From the NCBI GenBank assembly GCA_024277255.1, contig JAJRVQ010000134.1:124001-188000 (forward strand): 64,000 bases of DNA, given 5' to 3'. Below the pieces are notes generated by a model that saw nothing but the letters and a program-made list of their open reading frames with translations, searched no databases and was not told where the DNA came from. The DNA comes from Acidobacteriota bacterium. GTDB taxonomy: Bacteria; Acidobacteriota; Thermoanaerobaculia; Multivoradales; SZUA-115. Positions within the stretch are counted from its first letter, which is position 1. Every line of letters starts with the position of its first letter. Below are positions 1 to 8,625 of this stretch, piece after piece. Position numbers and translations under genes: made by a program.

Positions 1-476
1 CCCAAGTAAAGCTGCCCGAGCGGCAGCAATATCTGCAGCTCCTCCGGCCGGAGTATGCGCGCGGCTTCGAATGCCTTGGTGGCTTCAGCCGCCCACGCTT
101 CATCTTGGTCAGCGAAGTTCATGAAGACGTTACCGACCTCGGAGAGAATGTCAAAATCCTGCGGAGCCAGTTGGGCAGCCTCTTTGGCCAGCTTCGCGGA
201 GCGGTTGAAACGCTCGTTGCGTTGCGCCGGCGAAACCGTAAAGCGGCCCAACCTGGCCAACAGAGTGGCCATCTCGACCCTGACGTAGCCATCTTGCGGA
301 GCCAAGCGCAACGCTTCCTCGAAGGATTCCAGAGCCTCGCCATAGGATCCTTCGGAGGCCGCCAAGCGAGCGATGGCGAAGTAGTAGGCGGCGTCCGCGA
401 TCTCCGCCGCTCGCGCCGACTGAGCGATCACTGGGGCCAAGAAAAGAACAGCGAGTAGAACCAGGTGCTTTTTCAC
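1..476 (-). CDS. Secreted TPR-repeat protein (3' part outside window)
   Basis: The minus-strand frame from a GTG at 476 begins KKHLVLLAVLFLAPVIAQSA, a classic signal peptide with two lysines followed by a hydrophobic core. Helical repeats follow with tetratricopeptide spacing, for example YGEALESFEEALRLAPQDG and then KLAKEAAQLAPQDFDILSEV. The frame is open to the left edge, so the C-terminus is missing. An AGGAG directly abuts the GTG (TTTAGGAGTG), which is unusually close for a Shine-Dalgarno site, and an in-frame TAA at 486-488 rules out a longer start. Such proteins act as periplasmic scaffolds; no specific partner can be named. The longer frames overlapping this stretch encode nothing recognisable. 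Confidence 0.7.
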   Translation of the reverse strand, partial: MKKHLVLLAVLFLAPVIAQSARAAEIADAAYYFAIARLAASEGSYGEALESFEEALRLAPQDGYVRVEMATLLARLGRFTVSPAQRNERFNRSAKLAKEAAQLAPQDFDILSEVGNVFMNFADQDEAWAAEATKAFEAARILRPEELQILLPLGQLYL

Positions 477-505
477 TCCTAAAGCTTAGCAATCTGACAT
501 CGTCC

Positions 506-534
506 TTTACAAGCCGAAGGGGCGTTTCTATAAT
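506..534 (+). promoter_or_regulatory. Sigma-70-type promoter for the MshEN-domain gene
   Basis: TTTACA (506-511) and a perfect TATAAT (529-534) are separated by 17 bases, which is optimal spacing. Transcription would start near 541, about 70 bases before the TTG start at 610. The promoter lies in the divergent gap next to the TPR gene. Confidence 0.7.
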
Positions 535-609
535 CGGCTCCTCTCTGGTAAGTAGCTTCCTGACAAGGAGTTAGGATGCTCCATAGGTGGTCGGAAGGGA
601 ACCCTGCGA

Positions 610-1716
610 TTGGCTGTCTCGAGCAAGCCGGCAAACTCCATCGGCGAATACCTGACCGACCGCGGTTGGATCAGTGGTGTCGAGCTTCACTACGCTCGGC
701 AGAGCCAGGGCCAGCTGGGCGGCCGGTTGGAGACTTGTCTTTTGGCGCAACGAGCGCTCGATGAAGAGCAACTCCTCGAGGCACTGTGTGAGTTTCACCG
801 CCTTCCGGCGGCGGATGCCCATGACCTCCATCGCGCCTCCGACGAGGCCCTGCGGGCGGTGCCTGCGGAGGTTGCGCGGCGGCTGAGGGCTGTGCCCTTC
901 GGTATCGTCGGCGACGAGTTGTGGGTAGCGGTCGAGACCGCCGCCGACGAGTCGATCGGCGCCGAGCTGGCTTCCATCACCGACCTGCCGATCCGACTGC
1001 ACATCTCTTCGGAGCCGCGTATCGCCGAGGCTCTCGAGCGCCACTACGATGTCGCCTGCTCGCAGCGAATTCGCCAGCTGCTGCCCCGCCTCGACCGCAA
1101 GGCGGCGGAACCGACGGCGGCTCCCGTCTTGGCCTCTTCGACCCAGGAGCGTGCGCCGGCGACCAGCGCACCGCAGTCGGATAGCGGTATCAATGTCATC
1201 CCGGCGGGCGTCCTGTCGGCCTTAGAGCGACGTTTGACCCACACCCGCACCTCGCAAGAGATTTTCACCACGCTGCTCGACTACTTTGGCCGTGAGTTCC
1301 GCCGAGTGGCGATCTTTCGCCTCTCGGTCGATCTGGTCCAAGGCTGGATGGGCCGCGGCGGCGACATCGACGAGAAGAAGCTGCGCCAGCTGAGACTGAA
1401 GCTGGACCAACCTTCGGTCTTCCTCAACCTGCTGCAGGGCGCCCCATTCCACCTCGGCACCCTGCCTCCCATGGACACGCACGACGCACTTGCCGCAACC
1501 CTCGGCGGCAGCCTGCCGACCGAGACTCTACTCCTCCCCATCCGGCTTGCCGGCCGCTTGGTGGCGGTGGTTTATTGCGATCGGGGAGAGCAAGGAATGG
1601 CCGGTATCGACCTCGGAGAACTGCAACGAATGGCGGCTGTGGCGGCCACTTCTCTGGAGCGCCATCTACTCCACAGAAAACTTCGTAAAACGTGGGCAAT
1701 GCGCGGCTTACGTTGA
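610..1716 (+). CDS. MshEN (GspE N-terminal)-like domain protein with C-terminal GAF-like region
   Basis: 368 aa from a TTG start, preceded by GGAAGGGA about 7 bases upstream; there is no usable in-frame ATG or GTG. The first ~150 residues look like the N-terminal domain of type II secretion/type IV pilus ATPases: helices resembling the xxIGEYLTDRGWIS and RLETCLLAQRALDEEQLLEA repeats, then an alpha/beta segment ending in a hydrophobic IAEALERHY helix. In the MshEN family two such 24-residue motifs bind cyclic di-GMP. Here the second motif has RLE for RLG and the first lacks the Arg, so binding is uncertain. Residues ~200-360 resemble a GAF-type sensory domain. No ATPase domain follows, so it is a stand-alone regulator rather than a pilus motor. 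Confidence 0.65.
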   Translation: MAVSSKPANSIGEYLTDRGWISGVELHYARQSQGQLGGRLETCLLAQRALDEEQLLEALCEFHRLPAADAHDLHRASDEALRAVPAEVARRLRAVPFGIVGDELWVAVETAADESIGAELASITDLPIRLHISSEPRIAEALERHYDVACSQRIRQLLPRLDRKAAEPTAAPVLASSTQERAPATSAPQSDSGINVIPAGVLSALERRLTHTRTSQEIFTTLLDYFGREFRRVAIFRLSVDLVQGWMGRGGDIDEKKLRQLRLKLDQPSVFLNLLQGAPFHLGTLPPMDTHDALAATLGGSLPTETLLLPIRLAGRLVAVVYCDRGEQGMAGIDLGELQRMAAVAATSLERHLLHRKLRKTWAMRGLR

Positions 1717-1741
1717 CACCCCTAGGTGCCATTGCTACACT
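1713..1741 (+). promoter_or_regulatory. Strong sigma-70-type promoter for the HU/IHF gene
   Basis: TTGACA (1713-1718) and TACACT (1736-1741) with a 17-base spacer. The -35 box overlaps the stop codon of the upstream gene. The leader would be only about 17 bases, with a weak GGAA before the ATG at 1765. Confidence 0.75.
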
Positions 1742-1764
1742 CTGCGCCGCTTTCTGGAACACCA

Positions 1765-2031
1765 ATGATCAAGGCTGACATCATCAACCGCGTGGCGGAA
1801 GAATCCGACGTGGCGCGGGTCAAAGCAGCGGTTGCCGTCAACACGATTATCAGCGCCATGAAGCAGGCTCTCTGCGACGGCAAGCGCATCGAGCTGCGTG
1901 GTTTCGGCGTCTTTCAGGTGCGAGATCGCAAGAAGGGAGTCGGCCGCAATCCGAAGACCGGCGTCGAGGTGGCGATAACCCCAGGCAAGACCGTCCGCTT
2001 CAAACCGGGCAAGGAACTGAAGAACCTCTAG
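1765..2031 (+). CDS. HU/IHF family DNA-binding protein
   Basis: 88 aa, the normal length for this family. Two N-terminal helices (KADIINRVAEESDVARVKAA) precede the beta-arm region, which carries the hallmark LRGFGVFQVRDRKKGVGRNP with the conserved GFG and the RNP of the minor-groove-inserting arm. It ends VRFKPGKELK, also conserved. The protein bends DNA as a homo- or heterodimer in nucleoid structure. IHF-type and HU-type members cannot be told apart safely by eye. The start at 1765 matches the family; a 13-codon upstream extension would overlap the promoter. Confidence 0.92.
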   Translation: MIKADIINRVAEESDVARVKAAVAVNTIISAMKQALCDGKRIELRGFGVFQVRDRKKGVGRNPKTGVEVAITPGKTVRFKPGKELKNL

Positions 2032-2077
2032 TCCTTCTTTGAAGTTAGCGAAGAAAGAAGGTTCACTGGCGTCGCCC

Positions 2078-3334
2078 ATGCGTAGCGATCAAGTGGATTT
2101 CGGTCCCGACTACCTGCCCTCTCTGGAGACGGAGACTCTCGGCTTGGTGCAGCCGAGCGCAGGCTCGGCGAACAAGCCCCGGTGGTGGCTCGCCGCGATG
2201 CTCTTCGCGGCCACCTTCGTCTTCTGCACCACTTTGGGCGTTTTCTGGGCCTATGCCGTGCGCACCGATGTGACGACCGACCTGTTCCCCTACAGCTCGA
2301 TCATCACCCTGGACACGTTTCAGCGCATCTGGAGCAGCCCGCGGCTACTTCTCTTCGGGCTCTCTTTCTCGATTCCAGCTCTGGGGATTCTCACTTGCCA
2401 TGAGCTGGGCCACTACCTGGCCTGCCGCCGCTACCGAGTACCAGCGACCCTGCCCTACTTCCTGCCGATGCCCGCGATCTTCGGTACCTTGGGCGCCTTC
2501 ATCAAGATCAAGGCGCCGATTCGGCACAAGAAACAACTCTTCGACATCGGCATTGCCGGCCCGCTGGCGGGCTTTGCCGTGCTGGTGCCCTTGCTGTTGA
2601 TCGGCGTCGCCAAATCGTCGCCCGCCCCACTCCCCCTGTCACCCTCCGAGGGCCAATCTTTCGCCACCCTCTTGGTGCCTGGCCAATGCCTAGCTCTGCA
2701 GTTGGCAACACGGCTCTTTCACGGGCAGTTACCGGAAGGCTGGATCCTCAACCTCCACCCCTTCGCCATCGCTGCCTGGTTCGGCATGCTGGTCACCGCA
2801 CTCAACCTACTGCCTCTCGGCCAGCTCGACGGCGGCCATGTTCTCTACGCCACAGCCGGCAAGTCACAACATCGGTTGGCGATTCCACTCTGGCTCCTAT
2901 TGGCCTCGATGAGCTTCTTCTGGCCCGGCTGGGCCCTGTGGGCCGTCATCACACTCTTCCTCGGCCTGCGCCATCCACCGGTGGTCGACGAAGCGGCACC
3001 GCTGGACAACAAACGCAAGGCGCTGGCGGTCGTCGCTCTGGCGGTCTTCGTTCTCTGCTTCATCCCGCGACCGCTCGAAGAACGGCGAGTGGATATCGGC
3101 CCAGCAGCGGGGGATCTCCTCGCTCGCTCTTCAGCGATCCAGGGCAGGCAGATCCAGCACGAAGGTGACCGGGCCGTCGTTGATCAGCTCCACCTCCATG
3201 TGGGCTCCGAAACGGCCGCTGGCCACCTGGACTCCCAGCTGCCGCAGTTCGTCGATCAGGGCGCCGACCAGTTCGGCCGCCTCGGCGGGCGGGGCCGCGC
3301 CGTCGAAGGAGGGGCGTCGGCCGCGCTTCAGTGA
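2078..3334 (+). CDS. Site-2-protease-like M50 membrane metallopeptidase
   Basis: About 418 aa. Several hydrophobic segments surround the zinc-binding HELGH motif (residue ~108, context TCHELGHYLACRR) and the second M50 motif LLPLGQLDGGHV, whose Asp completes the zinc site. Members cleave transmembrane substrates, usually in regulated signalling. The start is ambiguous: ATG 2078 has only a distant AAGAAGG, and CTG 2066 or TTG 2039 are alternatives. The family domain ends near FIPRPLEERR (about base 3090). After that the frame runs on for ~80 residues, of which the last 68 are antisense to dtd and rich in Gln, His and Gly with no membrane character. This tail is probably the result of a lost stop codon. 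Confidence 0.82.
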   Translation: MRSDQVDFGPDYLPSLETETLGLVQPSAGSANKPRWWLAAMLFAATFVFCTTLGVFWAYAVRTDVTTDLFPYSSIITLDTFQRIWSSPRLLLFGLSFSIPALGILTCHELGHYLACRRYRVPATLPYFLPMPAIFGTLGAFIKIKAPIRHKKQLFDIGIAGPLAGFAVLVPLLLIGVAKSSPAPLPLSPSEGQSFATLLVPGQCLALQLATRLFHGQLPEGWILNLHPFAIAAWFGMLVTALNLLPLGQLDGGHVLYATAGKSQHRLAIPLWLLLASMSFFWPGWALWAVITLFLGLRHPPVVDEAAPLDNKRKALAVVALAVFVLCFIPRPLEERRVDIGPAAGDLLARSSAIQGRQIQHEGDRAVVDQLHLHVGSETAAGHLDSQLPQFVDQGADQFGRLGGRGRAVEGGASAALQ

Positions 3335-3583
3335 TCCGGCCAGGGTGAACTGAGAGACAACGAGGAAAGCTCCGCCCGCGGAGGTGGCATCGAGGTTCAT
3401 CTTGCCCTCTCTGTCCGCAAAGAGGCGTAAAGTGGATAGTTTCTTGGCCGCCGCCACCACTTGGGCGCGGCCATCTCCTTTCTCCACGCCGACGAAAACC
3501 AGGAGCCCGCGCTCGATCGCCGCGATCGGCTCGCCGCCAACCCGGACCGTCGCCGACAAAACTCGCTGCAAGAGTAAACGCAT
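3131..3583 (-). CDS. dtd: D-aminoacyl-tRNA deacylase
   Basis: 150 aa, normal family length. Shows the family's SQFTL motif (FLVVSQFTLAG) and the C-terminal SGRFGAHMEVELINDGPVT containing the Gly-cisPro signature; these two loops form the chiral proofreading site. The enzyme frees D-amino acids (and glycine from tRNA-Ala) from mischarged tRNA in the cytoplasm. It starts at ATG 3583 (RLLLQRVLSATV, the canonical N-terminus) and converges on the M50 gene, whose frame overlaps its last 204 bases on the opposite strand. Confidence 0.95.
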   Translation of the reverse strand: MRLLLQRVLSATVRVGGEPIAAIERGLLVFVGVEKGDGRAQVVAAAKKLSTLRLFADREGKMNLDATSAGGAFLVVSQFTLAGSLKRGRRPSFDGAAPPAEAAELVGALIDELRQLGVQVASGRFGAHMEVELINDGPVTFVLDLPALDR

Positions 3584-3696
3584 CGTTTGCGTCTATTGTA
3601 TTCAGAGAGCCAACAGCGTGATGAGTCACCCGGGCGATGCCCGAATCTCAGCACCGCCTGTGATACTTTAGCCCACCAAAAAGGAGCCTCGCAACG

Positions 3697-4182
3697 ATGA
3701 TCAACAAAGTCATTCTCGTCGGCAATCTTGGGCGCGACCCCGAGGTCCGCACCACCACTTCCGGACAACCCGTCGCCAACTTCAGCGTCGCCACCAGCCG
3801 GCGTTGGAAGGACCGCGACGGCAACCGCCAGGAGCACACGGAGTGGCACAACGTCGTCTGCTTTGGACGTCAGGCCGAAATCGCCGGTCAGTACCTGACT
3901 CGCGGCAAGCAAGTCTACGTCGAGGGACGGCTGCAAACGCGCTCCTGGGACGACAAGAACACCGGCGAGAAGAAGTACCGTACGGAAATCATCTGCGACA
4001 ATTTCCAGATGCTGGGCAGGCGCGGTGACGACGGCGGCGGCGGCGGAAACTACGGCGGCGGTGGTGGCAGCTACGGCGGCGGCCAAGGCACGGGCGGCGG
4101 CAGCCAGGGCACGGGCGGTGGCGGCCAAGGGGCCGGCGGCGGCTTCGGCAGCGAGCCGGACGACGACGACATTCCGTTCTAG
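3697..4182 (+). CDS. ssb: Single-stranded DNA-binding protein
   Basis: 161 aa with a good AAGGAG ribosome site. The OB-fold domain (residues 1-108) opens [16 protein letters not shown] and includes [13 protein letters not shown] and [15 protein letters not shown] glycine-rich, GGG-YGGG-type linker of about 35 residues follows, then the acidic tip DDDDIPF, which in SSBs recruits repair and replication partners. It acts as a tetramer on ssDNA. The linker is encoded by repetitive GGC-rich DNA and may vary in length between strains. Confidence 0.97.
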   Translation: MINKVILVGNLGRDPEVRTTTSGQPVANFSVATSRRWKDRDGNRQEHTEWHNVVCFGRQAEIAGQYLTRGKQVYVEGRLQTRSWDDKNTGEKKYRTEIICDNFQMLGRRGDDGGGGGNYGGGGGSYGGGQGTGGGSQGTGGGGQGAGGGFGSEPDDDDIPF

Positions 4183-4189
4183 GACCGTT

Positions 4190-5239
4190 CTAGGTTAATG
4201 AGGCTCCAGCAGCCGCGGTGACCTTGGCCAGCCGGCGGCGGACCGTCTCAAGGCTGAAACGGCGGGCGCCCCTGCGCAGCCGCTGGATGCGGAGCCGGTA
4301 TTTCTCCAATCGTGCCAGCGCCTGCTTGCGCCGTTGCGCCAGAGACGGATTCGCCAAGCGCTCGACGATCTTCGGCGTCGCGGCTAGCGATTGGCAAACG
4401 AAGAGGCCGTCGCAGCCGGCTTTGAGCGCGGTCACCGCGCGCCGCTGCAGGCTGCCCTGCGCATCGAGGGCATGCATGTCGAGATCGTCACTGAACAAAA
4501 CACCGTGAAAGCCGAGTTCATAGCGCAGTAGCCTGGTCGAGATCGCCGGCGACAGGCCGGCAGGATGGCCAGCGGCGTCGAGCGCCGGATAGACGGCATG
4601 GCTGGCCATGATGGCACCCGCCTTTCTTCCCAGCATGCGGAAAGGTTTGAGAGCAGCGGCGAGAGCCTCGTCACTCAAAACGATCTCGGCGCCGGTGTGG
4701 TGGGTGTCCGCGCTCGCCGCGCCAAGGCCGGGATAGTGCTTGATGCAGCCTCCCACGCCGGCGGAGTGAAGGCCGCGCAGGAAGGCGCGACCGCGCGCCA
4801 CGATCGCCGAGGGGGTATCCCCCAGATAGCGGTCGTCGAGCGCGTTGCCCTGCTCACCGACGTCCACATCGACCACCGGAGCCAGATCCACGTCGCAATC
4901 CATGCAGCGCAAGCCGTATCCCATCCACCGCCCGGCCCGATTTGCCAGCGGCGCGGGCGCAGACGCCAGCGCCGCAGCGGAGGCGCCCGGCCCCAACAAC
5001 TTCTTGAAACGGTCCACCCGGCCGCCTTCCGCATCCACATAGAGCATCAGCCGTGGGACCGTTCGCCTGAGATCTCCCACCAACTCGATCACCTGCTCGG
5101 CCTCCTCCACGTTGCGCGCGAAGAGAATCACTCCGCCCGGCTGCGCGCGCTCGAGGATCTTGCGACTCTCAGCGTCGAGCCGCGGCCCCGGGATGCCGAC
5201 GATCAACAGACGGCCGGCCTCGCGGCGGGCGCTGGCCAT
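4190..5239 (-). CDS. nagZ: Glycoside hydrolase family 3, NagZ-like beta-N-acetylglucosaminidase
   Basis: 349 aa. Carries DAEGGRVDRFK, the KHYPGLG signature followed by a His-containing loop (ADTHHTG, equivalent to the DSH acid/base loop of NagZ), and FSDDLDMHAL with the nucleophile Asp. NagZ removes GlcNAc from anhydromuropeptides during cytoplasmic peptidoglycan recycling; no signal peptide is seen, consistent with that. ATG 5239 overlaps the mutS stop by one base (TGATG) and has GGAGGAG just upstream, so it is translationally coupled to mutS. The arginine-rich C-terminal ~60 residues are a non-typical extension. Confidence 0.85.
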   Translation of the reverse strand: MASARREAGRLLIVGIPGPRLDAESRKILERAQPGGVILFARNVEEAEQVIELVGDLRRTVPRLMLYVDAEGGRVDRFKKLLGPGASAAALASAPAPLANRAGRWMGYGLRCMDCDVDLAPVVDVDVGEQGNALDDRYLGDTPSAIVARGRAFLRGLHSAGVGGCIKHYPGLGAASADTHHTGAEIVLSDEALAAALKPFRMLGRKAGAIMASHAVYPALDAAGHPAGLSPAISTRLLRYELGFHGVLFSDDLDMHALDAQGSLQRRAVTALKAGCDGLFVCQSLAATPKIVERLANPSLAQRRKQALARLEKYRLRIQRLRRGARRFSLETVRRRLAKVTAAAGASLT

Positions 5240-7869
5240 CAATCTCCTCCGAGGCGTAACTTGAGGCTGTGCAGGAGGTTGAGAGCCGCAAGCGGTGAGA
5301 GCTGATCAACGTCGACATCGCGCAGGACCGAAGCGACGATCTCTTCCGGTGGCGCGAAGAGGGTCAACTGATCGGGACCGTCGCTGGCCGGGGCGTTGCC
5401 CCGGGCGAGCCGCGGGTTGCCGGTGAAGTCGTACTCCTGCGCTTCCAGATTGGAGAGTATCTCGGCGGCGCGCTCAATCACCGAGGCGGGCAGTCCGGCC
5501 AGACGGGCGACGTGCAGGCCGTAGGACTTGTCGGCGCTTCCGGCTACGACACGGCGCAGGAAGACGATGCGGTCCTCCCATTCCTTCACCGCCATCTTGC
5601 GATTGGCCACCCGCGGCAACATCGAGGCCAGCTCGGTCAGCTCGTGGTAATGGGTCGCGAAGAGGGTCTTGGCCCGGCATTTTTCGTGCAGGAACTCGAC
5701 GATGGCCCAGGCCAGCGAGAGGCCGTCGAAGGTGGCGGTGCCGCGGCCCACTTCGTCGAGAATCACTAGGCTGTGATCCGTCGCATGGTGCAGGATGTTG
5801 GCGGTCTCAATCATCTCCACCATGAAGGTGGACTCCCCCCGCGCCAGGTCGTCGCTGGCGCCGACCCGCGAGAAAATGCGGTCGACGACCCCCAGACTCG
5901 CCTTCGCCGCCGGCACGAAACTGCCCGCTTGGGCCATCAATGAGATCAGCGCCACCTGCCGCAGATAGGTCGATTTGCCGCCCATGTTGGGGCCGGTCAG
6001 CAGCACGATCTGCGCCTGGTCGGCGTCGAGTTCGATGTCGTTGGGTACGAACGGCTCCGTGCTCGCCGCCTCGACGACCGCGTGGCGCCCCTCGCTGACC
6101 ACGATCGGCTCTCCCATCTGACCGACATGAGGGCGGGTATAGCGGTTGCGCTGCGCCAGCTCGGCGAACGATGCGAGGACATCGAGCTGGGCGAGGGCTT
6201 CGACGACGGCGTGAATGCCGGCAGCTTGGGCGGCGATCTCGTCGCGCAGCCGAGTGAAGTGCTGCTCTTCGAGTGCGATCTGCTTCTCCTCGGCGCTGAG
6301 GATCTGTTCCTCCAGCTCCTTGACCTCCGGGGTGATATAGCGCTCCGCGTTGACCAGCGTCTGCTTGCGAATGTAGTGCTCGGGGACCCTCTCCGACTGT
6401 GCCTTGGTGACCTCCAGGTAGTAACCGAAGACCCTGTTGTAGCGGATCTTGAGCGAGCCGATTCCGGTCGCCTGGCGCTCGCGCGCCTCTAGCGACAAGA
6501 TGTGCTGTTTGCTGTCCCGCGCCAGGGAGCGGCAGCGGTCCAGCTCCTCGTCGATGCCCTCGGCGATGACCCCTCCTTCGCGTAGGTTGGCGGCCGGCGC
6601 CTCCAGCAGGTCACGAGCCAGCAGGCCATGCAGGGCGAGCAGCGGATCGACGCGGGCCAGCTGCGCCAGCAAGCGGGAGCTGAATGCGGTGGCCACCTGG
6701 GTGAAGATTTCCGGCACCACGGCCAGCGCATCGCGCAGAGCTGCCGCCTCGCGAGGGGTCAAGGTGCCGAGAACGGCGCGACTCACCAACCGTACCGGAT
6801 CGCCCGTCTGTGCCAGCAGGGTGCGCAGCTGGTCGCGAACCGGTGGCTGATCGACCAGCTCTTCGACCGCCAGGTGACGCTCGCGGATCGCTTCTGGATC
6901 GGTCAACGGCCGGCCCAGCCAGCCGCGCATCAAGCGCCCGCCGGGCGGGGTCACCGTACGATCGAGGACGCCCAGCAGCGTCCCCTTGCGCCCACCCTCG
7001 CGGAGATTGCGGAAGATCTCCAGGTTCGCCAAGGTGGTTGGATCGATGGCCAACCGCTCGCTCGCCGACTGCACCGAGAGCGACCGGATGTGACCGAGGT
7101 CGCTGCGCTGCGTCTCACGGGCATAGGCGAGCGCCGCCGCCGCCGCTCGCGCCGCCGGTTCGCCTCCGTCGAGGCCGAAGCCGCGCAGTGTCGCCGTCCC
7201 CAACTGCCGTTCCAGAAGATCCTGACCACGCCGCCGGTCGGGCAATTCATCCTCGCTCAGATTCGTCCGACAGTCGGCGCGGTGATCGGCCCAACGCAGA
7301 ACCGGCTGCGGCGCACCGGCCGGCGGAATCAACACCTCGCGGGGGCGCAAGATCTCCAAGTCCTCAGCTGCCTGCTCGCCACTGCTCCAGCGGCGAGCGA
7401 AGAACCGGCCGGTGGAGACATCGAGAAAGGCGCCGCCACCGTTGCCCGCCGTCAGGTCATCGTCCCAGACCACCGCCGCCAGGAGATTGTCTTCCTTGCC
7501 TTCCAGCAGGGCCGGTTCGCTGACCGTCCCGGGCGTGATCACCCGGGTAACTTCCCGCTTGACCAAACCCTTGGCCTCCGCCGGGTTCTCCACCTGGTCG
7601 CAAATCGCCACCTTGAGGCCAGCCGCCAGCAGCTTGCCGATATAACTATCGACGGCATGATGAGGAACGCCGCACATCGGCGCCTCGCTGGGCGATCCCT
7701 TCTGCCGTGCGGTCAGTGTCACCTCGAGGATCGGCGCCGCCTTGACGGCATCGTCGAAGAAGAGCTCGAAGAAGTCGCCCATCCGGTAGAGCAGAACAGC
7801 GTCTTCGTGCTCCGCCTTCACCTCAAGGTAGTGCCGGAGCATCGGGGTGAGGCTGGCGGTTTTGGCCAT
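5239..7869 (-). CDS. mutS: DNA mismatch repair protein MutS
   Basis: 876 aa. The N-terminal mismatch-recognition motif is YRMGDFFELFFDDA, with the Phe-x-Glu that stacks on the mismatch. The C-terminal ATPase has Walker A LTGPNMGGKSTYLRQ, Walker B VILDEVGRGTATFDG (family usually GRGTST) and FATHYHEL. It recognises mismatches as a dimer and recruits MutL, which is not in this window. Start ATG 7869 (AKTASLTPMLRHY) fits the family; a 30-residue upstream extension would run into tsaB's promoter region. It is divergent from tsaB with a 58-base gap and leads a two-gene unit with nagZ. Confidence 0.97.
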   Translation of the reverse strand: MAKTASLTPMLRHYLEVKAEHEDAVLLYRMGDFFELFFDDAVKAAPILEVTLTARQKGSPSEAPMCGVPHHAVDSYIGKLLAAGLKVAICDQVENPAEAKGLVKREVTRVITPGTVSEPALLEGKEDNLLAAVVWDDDLTAGNGGGAFLDVSTGRFFARRWSSGEQAAEDLEILRPREVLIPPAGAPQPVLRWADHRADCRTNLSEDELPDRRRGQDLLERQLGTATLRGFGLDGGEPAARAAAAALAYARETQRSDLGHIRSLSVQSASERLAIDPTTLANLEIFRNLREGGRKGTLLGVLDRTVTPPGGRLMRGWLGRPLTDPEAIRERHLAVEELVDQPPVRDQLRTLLAQTGDPVRLVSRAVLGTLTPREAAALRDALAVVPEIFTQVATAFSSRLLAQLARVDPLLALHGLLARDLLEAPAANLREGGVIAEGIDEELDRCRSLARDSKQHILSLEARERQATGIGSLKIRYNRVFGYYLEVTKAQSERVPEHYIRKQTLVNAERYITPEVKELEEQILSAEEKQIALEEQHFTRLRDEIAAQAAGIHAVVEALAQLDVLASFAELAQRNRYTRPHVGQMGEPIVVSEGRHAVVEAASTEPFVPNDIELDADQAQIVLLTGPNMGGKSTYLRQVALISLMAQAGSFVPAAKASLGVVDRIFSRVGASDDLARGESTFMVEMIETANILHHATDHSLVILDEVGRGTATFDGLSLAWAIVEFLHEKCRAKTLFATHYHELTELASMLPRVANRKMAVKEWEDRIVFLRRVVAGSADKSYGLHVARLAGLPASVIERAAEILSNLEAQEYDFTGNPRLARGNAPASDGPDQLTLFAPPEEIVASVLRDVDVDQLSPLAALNLLHSLKLRLGGD

Positions 7870-7927
7870 GAGGCCGGAGTATACCGCCGGCCACTCCCCT
7901 TGCTCAGGCGAAATATACTCGGGCGAG

Positions 7928-8599
7928 ATGAGTGACCCGCTTGTTCTCGCCCTCGACACCGGTTCCCCACAGCTCAGCGTCGCGCTGGGGCGGGGCGGCG
8001 AAATCGTCGCTCACCGCGTCCACCAGGGGCGCCACGCCGGCGAGCTGCTGCTGCAACTGATCGATGAAATGCTGCACGAGGTGAGTGTCGACCGCCGGGA
8101 GCTGGGTGGAATCCTCGCCCTGCATGGCCCCGGCAGCTTCACCGGTTTGCGTATCGGCCTGGCGACCTCGCTGGCCCTGGCACAAGCCCTGCGTATTCCC
8201 GCCACGGCACTGCCCACGCTGCGCGTCCTGGCCTCCACGGTCGAAACCAGCGCCACCGAGACCGTGCTGGCGGCGGTCGACGCACTGCGCGGTGAGTGGT
8301 TCGTGCAGCCATTCGCCGGCGGAGTTGCCGTGGCTGACGCCGAGCGCCGCCCCCTCGACTCACTGACGGCACTCGCCCCGGCCCACCTCGTCGGCTTCGG
8401 TATTCGCCACGCCTTCGAGGACCTTCAGCCGGTTGGCTTTCAGTTCAGCGAGCCACCTCCCTTGGCGGTGGCGGCACTGAGGTTGCAGCACCGCCACCCT
8501 CTTGCCAAGCCGTGGGATTCCACCCTCCTCACCACCCCGCTCTATCTGCGAGCGCCCAATATCCGGCTGCCCTCCCCGAAACAGGGAGAAGTGAGGTGA
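7928..8599 (+). CDS. tsaB: tRNA threonylcarbamoyladenosine biosynthesis protein TsaB
   Basis: 223 aa, usual length. Starts LVLALDTGSPQLSVALG (ASKHA-fold phosphate loop) and contains GPGSFTGLRIGLATSLALAQ, the TsaB fingerprint. TsaB is the non-catalytic partner of TsaD in making t6A37 of ANN-decoding tRNAs. The stop codon lies in a run of GTGAG repeats from which the next gene, rimI, starts; the tsaB-rimI order is common in bacteria. Confidence 0.93.
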   Translation: MSDPLVLALDTGSPQLSVALGRGGEIVAHRVHQGRHAGELLLQLIDEMLHEVSVDRRELGGILALHGPGSFTGLRIGLATSLALAQALRIPATALPTLRVLASTVETSATETVLAAVDALRGEWFVQPFAGGVAVADAERRPLDSLTALAPAHLVGFGIRHAFEDLQPVGFQFSEPPPLAVAALRLQHRHPLAKPWDSTLLTTPLYLRAPNIRLPSPKQGEVR

Positions 8600-8625
8600 G
8601 GTGAGGTGAGGCGAGGTGAAGTGAA
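8591..8625 (+). repeat. Seven tandem GTGAR pentamers spanning the tsaB stop and rimI start
   Basis: Units are GTGAG x4 (8591-8610), GCGAG, GTGAA, GTGAA. Every frame of GTGAG repeats contains both TGA and GTG, and the junction GAGGTG resembles a ribosome site. One array therefore supplies the tsaB stop and the rimI ribosome site and start. Confidence 0.8.

Noticed and set aside
6628-7935. 435-codon frame antisense to mutS
   Set aside because: No family similarity, no ribosome site, and it lies wholly opposite a well-conserved gene in G+C-rich DNA.
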